From DAOTTW01 sp034437615 (GTDB taxonomy: Bacteria; Chloroflexota; Anaerolineae; Aggregatilineales; Phototrophicaceae): 10,130 bases of DNA. The stretch's first letter is position 1, and each line of letters begins with the position of its first letter. The notes beneath the pieces were generated by a model. The model was not told the origin of the DNA, did not search any database, and saw only the letters and a list, made by a program, of their open reading frames with translations. The position numbers were made by a program, and so were the translations under genes. Positions 1 to 5,700 of this stretch are shown here, piece by piece. Location: positions 1 through 10,130 of the forward strand of contig DAOTTW010000328.1 in assembly GCA_034437615.1 (NCBI GenBank), written 5' to 3'.

Positions 1-51
1 CTCGTAAAGACCATCCGCGAGGTGCAGAACGCGCTGCATTTCGCCAGCTAG
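1..51 (+). CDS. C-terminal end of an unidentified protein (partial)
   Basis: Frame 1 is open from the window edge and reads LVKTIREVQNALHFAS followed by TAG at 49-51. The residue mix looks like an amphipathic helix at the end of a protein, and a strong hairpin (88-123) follows 36 bp downstream, as expected after a gene. Sixteen codons are too few to name a family. Frame 2 has an early stop; frame 3 stays open to about position 87 but reads less like protein. The call is tentative and depends on sequence left of the window. Confidence 0.35.
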   Translation, partial: LVKTIREVQNALHFAS

Positions 52-87
52 TAGCACCACAGGAAAACGTGGGCGGTGAAAATCGGT

Positions 88-123
88 AGCCGTTATGGTG
101 GCTGACGCCACCCCGTAACGGCT
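88..123 (+). terminator. Stem-loop, possible terminator without U-tract
   Basis: Arms 88-95 (agccgtta) and 116-123 (taacggct) are perfectly complementary. An inner 6-bp stem (97-102 with 107-112) closes a 4-base loop, with a small bulge between the two stems. The structure follows the putative upstream gene end at 51. No T-run follows, so it is not a textbook rho-independent terminator. Its right arm overlaps the left terminus of the repeat element at 115-353, so it may be part of that element instead. Confidence 0.4.
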
Positions 124-353
124 TAGCCCTCACCCCAAACCCCTTCTCAAGGGTAGGTTTTTCATGATTGACTGTATTTTATGGCGGCTTGCGCCGCCCC
201 GGACAGGTCAGTGCCCTGTCCCTACAGGGTCGCAGTTATTCACAACAGGTCTGTAGGGACGCGCCACTGGTGCGTCCGCCACACAGGAACAACGAAAAAC
301 CAAATACCTACCCCTGAAGATGGGGATTGAGGGGGTGAGGGCTGAGCAGTTAT
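115..353. mobile_element. Miniature transposon-like element, copy 1 (non-coding)
   Basis: This segment of about 240 bp has imperfect inverted ends. The left end (115-163) begins GTAACGGCTTAGCCCTCACC. The right end, read inward on the minus strand from 353 to 294, begins ATAACTGCTCAGCCCTCACC. Both then continue through related G/C-tract sequence to a shared GGTTTTTC-type motif, the right arm carrying a few extra bases. No coding sequence is present. The interior holds hairpins at 183-198, 201-221, 218-260 and 257-277. Its right part (203-342) recurs at 2557-2696. I infer a non-autonomous element; no transposase is in view and no flanking target-site duplication is visible. An older, decayed intergenic repeat is the alternative. 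Confidence 0.5.
203..342 (+). repeat. 140-bp dispersed repeat, copy 1
   Basis: This copy aligns base for base, without gaps, to 2557-2696, with five substitutions seen by eye (about 96% identity). It contains the 10-bp complementary arms 218-227 and 251-260 and the near-palindrome 257-277 (ggacgcgcca, one base, tggtgcgtcc). It ends in the G-rich run before the right terminus of the element. Both copies lie in the same orientation between genes. Confidence 0.9.
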
Positions 354-355
354 CG

Positions 356-371
356 TGTTACAATTGTAACA
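356..371. promoter_or_regulatory. Perfect 16-bp palindrome over an extended -10 box
   Basis: TGTTACAATTGTAACA is its own reverse complement over all 16 bases. It contains TGTTACAAT (356-364), a TG-n-TACAAT extended -10 promoter box, which would put transcription start near 371 and leave a leader of about 37 bases before the ATG at 408. The -35 region is weak (GTGAGG near 335-340). A palindrome of this length over a -10 box suits a dimeric repressor site, but no regulator gene is in view. That function is inferred. Confidence 0.5.
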
Positions 372-407
372 TCAAAGACCATCCGCAGTACAGCCGAGCA
401 AACGCAC

Positions 408-962
408 ATGGCCACTGAACGCACCCTGATAGATATGCAAGCCTTCCAGGATTTTATCGCACGCCCTGAAAACGACGAGCGCTTCTACGAACTCATTCAC
501 GGGCAGATTGTGAAGAAGCCCATGCCAACCGAATATCACGGGCAGATCGTCGCAATTTTGCTTGGATTGCTCTATGCATACACCAGTCAACATCCAGAGC
601 GTAAGCTGAAGATCGGCACAGAGGTGCGCTTCAAGCCAGACGATGCCAATAGCCGCTTGCCTGACGTGCATGTACGTTATCGTGAAGGGCCAGCGCAACG
701 ACGCGGTGCTGTGTCACAATTGCCGCAGTTGATCGCAGAGGTCAAATCGCCGGATGATAGTTACACGCAAATGCGCGACAGCGCCACGTATTACATGACG
801 AACGGCACGCAGCTTGTATGGCTCATCTACCCCGAAAAGCAGCTTGTCGAGGTTTACGCAGCAGGGCAGGATGCCGATCTGCTGACCGCAAGCGATACCC
901 TGACAGGTGGCCCTGTGCTGCCGGGCTTCAGCGTGCCCGTCAGCACGCTATTCGAGGATTAG
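408..962 (+). CDS. Uma2-family PD-(D/E)XK protein (DUF820)
   Basis: The 184-residue product has the usual Uma2 length and signature order. E28 lies in the YELIHG segment, a GTEVRF strand follows, then D86 in LPDVHV, then E111 and K113 in AEVKSPDD. Next comes a helix with the YYMTNGTQLVW pattern and a VEVY strand. E28, D86, E111 and K113 form the expected PD-(D/E)XK active site, so the fold looks intact. Uma2 proteins are abundant in Chloroflexota and cyanobacteria and are annotated as putative endonucleases; their biological role is largely unsettled. The ATG at 408 has no clear ribosome binding site; ATG codon 10 (435) is an alternative start. The nuclease gene begins 10 bp after the stop, which suggests cotranscription. 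The palindrome at 356-371 may control it. Confidence 0.85.
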   Translation: MATERTLIDMQAFQDFIARPENDERFYELIHGQIVKKPMPTEYHGQIVAILLGLLYAYTSQHPERKLKIGTEVRFKPDDANSRLPDVHVRYREGPAQRRGAVSQLPQLIAEVKSPDDSYTQMRDSATYYMTNGTQLVWLIYPEKQLVEVYAAGQDADLLTASDTLTGGPVLPGFSVPVSTLFED

Positions 963-972
963 ACGCGATACC

Positions 973-1827
973 ATGAGCAACCTACCCGACGATTTCACCT
1001 TCAGCCAGAGCAGCCTACAGGATTATGTGACCTGCCCGCGCCGCTTTGAGTTGCGCTATTTGCAGCGTGTGGTCTACCCAGCACCACAGACCGATAACCA
1101 ACTCGAATTTGAGCGCCGGATGCAGGCCGGCTCGGATTTGCATCACCTGATTCATCAGCATCTTGTGGGCATCTCGGCGGATTTACTGCGTCAGCGTGCG
1201 CGTGGTGTTAATAATGACGATACAAAAGCAGAACTGAGCGCGTGGTTCGATAATTATCTGGCGCAGGGCCTGGACGATGTGCCCGAAGCGATCCGCAAGC
1301 CGGAATTCACGTTGCAAGCGCCGCTTGGGACGCAGCGCCTGCTGGCCAAATACGATCTGTTGGCTATCGACCCCGGCAAGCGTGCCCTGATTATCGACTG
1401 GAAGAGCAGCGAACGCACGCCGGAGCACAGCGCACTCGCGGCACGGATGCAGACGCGGGTCTATTGCTACGTGCTGGCCAAAGCAGGCGATACGCTCAAC
1501 GCGGGGCAGCCCATCAAGCCGGATCAGATCGCGATGCGCTACTGGTACGCGCAGACGGGCGAGGCCGTCACGATCAACTACAGCGCCCATCAGATGCGCG
1601 AAGACGCGGCTTACTTCACCGAGTTGCTGCAAGAGCTTGACGCGCGGCGCTCGTTCCCACTGACGCAGAACACGCGCCACTGCACCTACTGCCCGTACCG
1701 CACGCTATGCGAGCGCGGCACTGTGGCGGGCGCGCTGGATGAACTGGAGTTTGACGCGGATGCTGACGCACAGGCTAGCGCCAGCCTGGAGCTAGACATC
1801 GAGCAGATTGCAGAGATTGAGTTCTAG
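973..1827 (+). CDS. RecB/Cas4-like PD-(D/E)XK nuclease with predicted 4Fe-4S site
   Basis: This 284-residue protein has the layout of stand-alone RecB-domain nucleases. The N-terminus is FSQSSLQDYVTCPRRF (Cys21). A GSDLHHLIH histidine motif is at about 53-61, D128 lies in KYDLLAID, D142 and K144 in IIDWKSS, and the Q-x3-Y motif is Q160/Y164. The C-terminal cluster is C237-x2-C240-x5-C246. One N-terminal plus three C-terminal cysteines is the iron-sulfur arrangement of AddB, Cas4 and related nucleases, so a DNA exonuclease or end-processing role is likely. No helicase domain is attached and no cas genes are nearby. An in-frame ATG at 907 would overlap the Uma2 gene; I prefer 973 because the conserved motif starts just after it. 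The C-terminal 35 residues are acidic and probably flexible. It ends 5 bp from the convergent gene. Confidence 0.85.
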   Translation: MSNLPDDFTFSQSSLQDYVTCPRRFELRYLQRVVYPAPQTDNQLEFERRMQAGSDLHHLIHQHLVGISADLLRQRARGVNNDDTKAELSAWFDNYLAQGLDDVPEAIRKPEFTLQAPLGTQRLLAKYDLLAIDPGKRALIIDWKSSERTPEHSALAARMQTRVYCYVLAKAGDTLNAGQPIKPDQIAMRYWYAQTGEAVTINYSAHQMREDAAYFTELLQELDARRSFPLTQNTRHCTYCPYRTLCERGTVAGALDELEFDADADAQASASLELDIEQIAEIEF

Positions 1828-1832
1828 GTGCG

Positions 1833-2144
1833 CTAGGTGCGGTTGCCGAACAGCGCCCGACGCAGGGCTATCAGGGCCACCGCGCCAATCGTCGCCACAA
1901 TCAGGTTGGCAACGACCAGCATCAGGCCGCTATCCGGGAAGGCCACACCGAAGGGGCTGGCCAGCAGACCGCCGACAATCGCGCCGACGACACCCAGAAT
2001 CCAATCCGATAGGCAGCCGCGATCCTGCGACTTCGTGACGCGCCGCGCTAAATCGCCTGCGATTGCGCCGACGATCAGCCAGCCCAGAATCACAAACGGC
2101 GCGCTGACAATCCAGCCGATCACATCTCCGATAAAGTCAAACAT
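1833..2144 (-). CDS. GlsB/YeaQ/YmgE-type small membrane protein
   Basis: The product has 103 residues with three hydrophobic helices (about 10-30, 45-68 and 72-95). Glycine motifs match the transglycosylase-associated protein family (PF04226): GWLIVGAIAGDLAR at 21-34 and WILGVVGAIVGGLL at 48-61. Members are small inner-membrane proteins often linked to stress responses; despite the family name, no enzymatic activity is established. At 103 residues it is slightly longer than typical (80-100) because of an extra N-terminal MFDFIGDVIGW stretch. The start is supported by AGGA placed 8 bases before the ATG. The leader contains the 85-bp pentamer array, and an extended -10 box lies beyond it (2253-2261). 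Its stop is 5 bp from the convergent nuclease stop, leaving no room for separate terminators. Confidence 0.88.
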   Translation of the reverse strand: MFDFIGDVIGWIVSAPFVILGWLIVGAIAGDLARRVTKSQDRGCLSDWILGVVGAIVGGLLASPFGVAFPDSGLMLVVANLIVATIGAVALIALRRALFGNRT

Positions 2145-2160
2145 GCGCTGTTTCCTTTCT

Positions 2161-2245
2161 CATCTTGTCTTGTCTCATCTTGTCTTGTTTCATCTTGTCT
2201 CATCTTGTCTCATCTTATCTTGTCTCATCTCATCTTGTCTTGTCC
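2161..2245. repeat. Pentanucleotide repeat array (17 units)
   Basis: The plus strand reads as 17 consecutive pentamers, nearly all CATCT or TGTCT (minus strand AGATG and AGACA), with single-base variants TGTTT, TATCT and TGTCC. Units group into 10-bp (CATCTTGTCT) and 15-bp (CATCTTGTCTTGTCT) higher-order repeats. The array starts 17 bp upstream of the start codon of the small membrane gene and directly abuts its ribosome binding region, so its transcript would carry a purine-rich leader. Length changes by slippage or recombination would alter leader length without touching the protein. Confidence 0.9.
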
Positions 2246-2252
2246 GGCTTCG

Positions 2253-2261
2253 ATTGTAGCA
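2253..2261 (-). promoter_or_regulatory. Candidate extended -10 promoter of the small membrane gene
   Basis: On the minus strand the sequence reads TGCTACAAT, a TG-n-TACAAT extended -10 box like the one before the Uma2 gene. It overlaps a short inverted repeat (attgt at 2253-2257, acaat at 2261-2265). No good -35 box lies 16-18 bases upstream. Initiation here would give a leader of about 100 bases that includes the whole pentamer array. Confidence 0.4.
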
Positions 2262-2295
2262 CAATTTTGCTGTGTGCTCTCCGTGTGTGATCGGG

Positions 2296-2358
2296 CTAGT
2301 CCTCGAAGATGTCCGCAACCGTCAGGCCGAGACGCGGCTTGCGGTTCTGTGCAAGCCG
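2296..2358 (-). pseudogene. Possible 3' remnant of a lost gene
   Basis: The minus strand reads RLAQNRKPRLGLTVADIFED and then TAG (2296-2298), with an in-frame stop immediately upstream (2359-2361). LGLTVADIFED resembles the C-terminus of many small bacterial proteins and loosely parallels the end of the Uma2 protein in this window (FSVPVSTLFED). The rest of any gene is missing, and the left end of the miniature element begins 16 bp away at 2374, which could mark where it was lost. Twenty codons can arise by chance. The segment also contains a 9-bp inverted repeat (2334-2342 with 2351-2359). Confidence 0.25.
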
Positions 2359-2403
2359 CTATAGACTGAAGCTGGTAACTACTCAGGCCAGTCTGTGTGT
2401 GTC

Positions 2404-2525
2404 GCCACTGGCTAAAGCCAGCGGCTTCCGCAGGGCCAACCCCCCTGAAGGGGGCTATTGCACAGTGCATACAGCCTGCTTTGGCAGGCTTGTTGTTACC
2501 GGAGCCGGACGTTTTAACGTCTGGC
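2404..2525. repeat. Hairpin array
   Basis: Four stem-loops follow one another: 2404-2425 (gccactggc, loop taaa, gccagcggc; one mismatch), 2441-2454 (ccccc, tgaa, ggggg), 2473-2490 (agcctgc, tttg, gcaggct) and 2504-2525 (gccggacgtt, tt, aacgtctggc; one G-T pair). A small palindrome (2459-2469, tgcac-a-gtgca) sits between the second and third. Each has a short A/T-rich or GA loop and a different stem sequence, so structure rather than sequence recurs. None is followed by a long T-run on either strand. Confidence 0.7.
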
Positions 2526-2556
2526 GACTGAGAATGGGACACGTACCTGAGAAGTC

Positions 2557-2696
2557 ACAGGTCAGTGCCCTGTCCCTACAGGGTCGCAATCATTCACAAC
2601 AGGTCTGTAGGGACGCGCCACTGGTGCGTCCACCACACAGGAACAACGAAAAACCAAATACCTACCCCTGAAAAGGGGGATTGAGGGGGTGAGGGC
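2557..2696 (+). repeat. 140-bp dispersed repeat, copy 2
   Basis: This is the second copy of the module at 203-342, gap-free, differing by five substitutions (two near 2589-2591, one near 2632 and two near 2674-2676). The stem arms 2572-2581 with 2605-2614 and the near-palindrome 2611-2631 are unchanged. The left flank differs completely from copy 1, showing that the module moved or was retained independently of its left neighbour. Confidence 0.9.
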
Positions 2697-2736
2697 CAAT
2701 TCGCGGGCAAAATGGGCCTGGCTGAGTAGTTACCCC

Positions 2737-5700
2737 TCATTCATCCGTGCGGTTTGTCGCCTCAAAGCCCCTCAGCGCAGTCTCGTTGATCGTATACACC
2801 ACATGATCCTCAACCACACCGAATACTTGCAGCACATTCGTATTGCGCAAGGTCCGCATTCGCTGCCGATAGGCTTGTTGCTGTTCGGTGTAGACGCTGC
2901 CAATTGCCTCCAGGTCCGCGTTGGAATCGCCCACGAAAATCCACTCAGCTGGATTTTCACGCAGCATCGCCAGCGTCGTCCCCCAGTTCTCAGCGCGTTC
3001 CAGCGTATCGTTCACAAACAAGAATTCCTCCAGCCGCTCCGGGTCCACTTCGTAGATCACCGAACGGTTGCGCTCAAACACAGGCGTCAGGATGCCGATT
3101 TGCTCCATCGGCCAGAATTTCGCGAGGCCCTCCTCAGCATTTTCACCCTCTATAACGGCCAGTTCCATCTCACCCAGTATGACATAGCGCACATCATATT
3201 CACGTAGCAAACGCGCTGCATTCTGAATATGCCCACTATTATAGAAATACTTAACGTTTGCTTCGCGTTGCTGCACCAGTGACGGCAGTGGAGCCAGCGT
3301 GCGTTGTTGCCGCTGATGCCAATTCCAGCCCAGCACCGCAGGCAAGCCCGTATTGATGCTGATGCGTGCGTTGTAGCGGTATTCGCTGGCAGCGCTGCGC
3401 CCTTCCATGATGACAGGCGTGCCCGCTACGTTTTCCTGCAACCAGCGGATCATATGATAGTCGTCCTCAAACGGTATGACCGCCGAATAATCAAACATGC
3501 GGTGCTGCGCATACTGCATATATTCCAGCCCATCCAGCGTCAGCGGCACCTCTTGCGTGTAGCGCGTAAATGCTTTGCCACGTGTAGCCATTAGTGGGAA
3601 AAGCGCCGCAATCGACACCAAAATGACCAAAGGCACCAACCACGACCAGCGCAAGCGCGGCGACCAGTCCTCGATGCGCTCAAACAGCCAGCCGAAGATC
3701 ACACCACCGGCCACGCTGAACAGCAGCCACACCTGAATGTAGAACTTAAACACGGTGTTCTGACGCCCGTTATCACCAGCCAGCACCACGAATTCAACCG
3801 CCACCGTCAGCGCCAGCGCCAGGCCAATCAGCACCAGCACGAATTGCATATCGCGGCCCTGGTTCGGCCTGAAGAACAACGGCACAATCCACAGGATCAA
3901 CGGCACAGCGATCAGCACCACCTGATACTCAAGCATGGCGATGCCAACCAGCACCAGCAACAAGAAAAAGACGCCCAGCAGCAGCAGCACAATCGTATTG
4001 CCGCGCCCCCGCAACGCCTTCACCTTCACCGAGCGCAGCCAGCGCCCCGTTTCCCACACGAATAGCGACACAATCAGGAACAGGAACAGCCCATGAATAT
4101 CGAAGTAGGCCCACAGCGGCGTTTTGCCGCCCGTCCAGGGCAACACGCTGTTATAAGTGGCTGCGTACCATGTCGTATACGGCAACGCAAAGCCCAACGC
4201 CAGCACGATGAAGCCGCCTACGTGCAGCAGCAGATACAGCAACGACCAACGCGAGAATTCCCGCCAGCGCAACCACCACGCATAGCCCAGGCCAATCACC
4301 CCGAACAGCATGAACGTCGGCCAATCCCAGGTGTTGATGGGCCGCATCATGCCAATCGCCATAGCACCCAACGCCAGCGCAATAAAACGCACAAACTGCG
4401 TGCGCCTTTCACGCTCGGCCATGACGACCTCATTGAAGATGAACAGGATGGCGAACAGCATCACGGGCATGGCGATCATATGCGCGTGCAAATCGCCATA
4501 CAGGAACGTGAAGTAGGGCATCTCTGTAATGGCACCGCCGCCGACGCCGGGGGTTTCCGTCAGCACACGGGTCGGCCCCCAATACCAGCGGTCAATGCCG
4601 ATAGGCAACGGTTGGCCACTGAGCGCACGCCCCAGCCCCGCCAAGAAGCCGCTGACCAACTCAACCGAGTTGTTGAATTCATAGGCGATGTTATCCGTCA
4701 AGTAACCGGCGGCGGCGCGTGCCTGTAGCTGCACCAGCGCTTCGGGGTCGGGGGCGCTGCCGTCGTTTTGCTCGGTGTATTCCTGCACCAGATAATTTTC
4801 TAAGCCCGTTGGCGTCTGATAGCCACCCAGACGCGCTACACCGTTGCCAAGCACGCGGATCGTATCCAGATTGCCGAACACCACACACAGCAGCAACGCC
4901 GCAATCCCAGCTAACCAGGCCGCATTCATGCGCCGCGCCCGGTTGCTATCCGCTTGCACGTGTTGCTGACGCCGTTCACGCCGCCACGCCACGATATTGA
5001 ACGCGCCACTGAAGGCACCGATGCCCGTCAGCGCGAAGATCAGCGGCACCAGCAGATTATAGGCAAACGCGGGCACCAATTTCAGCAGCAGCACCGGCGA
5101 CCCGACCAGCACAAAGCCATAGTAGTAGTAGTTGATGAAGCCTTCCGCGTGCCAGGGGTCGTAGGGCGGGAAGACGCTGCTGCGCAGCACAGCATTGAAA
5201 TAGGCGAAGTCCATCGGCTTCTCGCCGCCTTTGGAGTCGTGCCACAGGTCCGGGTTCGTCAGGCGCACGCCCACCAGAATCAAGAACAGCACGAACGTAA
5301 TTAGCTCTATCCAGGCGATGCGCCGCCAATGCTCACGCAGGTAATCCCGCATCGCTCCTTTATGCTTCCAGGCTAGCCATGTGCTGAACGCCCCAATCAA
5401 CAGCATGGCCGCAAACACCCCGGCTTGGCTCCACACCGGGATGCTGAGGCTTGCCACAAACCAGGCCAGGTAGCTCACGAGCAGCAAGCCGACCAGCTTC
5501 GCGAAGCCATAGCCGCGATCCGCAAAGGCCGGGAACATCGCAAACAGAATCGGCCATGCTAGCCAACCAAACACGATGATTACCAGCCAGAAAACCAGCA
5601 GCCCCACCACCTGATTCGTATATAGGATGCTGCTGCTATCGAAGCGCTCCGACCACGTGCCATACATGCGCTGCAAATCGTAAATTTCTGGCGGCAGCTT

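Larger units (their letters stand above)
2374..2734. mobile_element. Miniature transposon-like element, copy 2 (non-coding)
   Basis: A perfect 13-bp inverted repeat bounds this segment of about 360 bp: GGTAACTACTCAG at 2374-2386, and its reverse complement at 2722-2734. The ends resemble those of the element at 115-353 (12-13 bases, most identical). Inside are four to five hairpins (2404-2525) and the second copy of the 140-bp module (2557-2696), then a 25-26 bp stretch absent from copy 1 just before the right end. There is no coding capacity. Ends starting GTAA recall IS66-family termini, but this is only a suggestion. No target-site duplication is apparent. The right end lies 2 bp from the stop codon of the giant glycosyltransferase gene. 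Confidence 0.55.

Noticed and set aside
354..371. Palindrome read as two joined element termini (GTTAC-AATT-GTAAC)
   Set aside because: Only five bases per side match element ends, too few to argue for a joined-end intermediate; the promoter reading explains more.
907..972. Upstream ATG for the RecB-like nuclease
   Set aside because: It would overlap the Uma2 coding end by 56 bases, and the added residues resemble the Uma2 end in another frame. The family N-terminus starts just after the ATG at 973.
1183..1680. Minus-strand frame of 165 codons
   Set aside because: It is antisense to the RecB-like nuclease, whose catalytic and cysteine motifs are all in the plus-strand frame.
2161..2245. CRISPR-like array
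   Set aside because: The units are 5 bp with no spacers; this is a simple tandem repeat, and no cas genes are present despite the Cas4-like nuclease.
1837..2259. Plus-strand frame ending in repeated SHLVLSHLV residues
   Set aside because: It is the shadow of the small membrane gene plus a translation of the pentamer array. Repetition comes from the DNA repeat, not from a protein.
2366..2742. Target-site duplication around the second element
   Set aside because: The 8 bases on either side (ctgaagct and cctcattc) do not match, and no shorter duplication was convincing.
4093..4728. Long plus-strand reading frame of 211 codons
   Set aside because: It lies entirely antisense to the giant membrane gene. 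The translation is rich in Q, H, R and P, as expected from the complement of hydrophobic GC-rich codons, and shows no recognisable domain.
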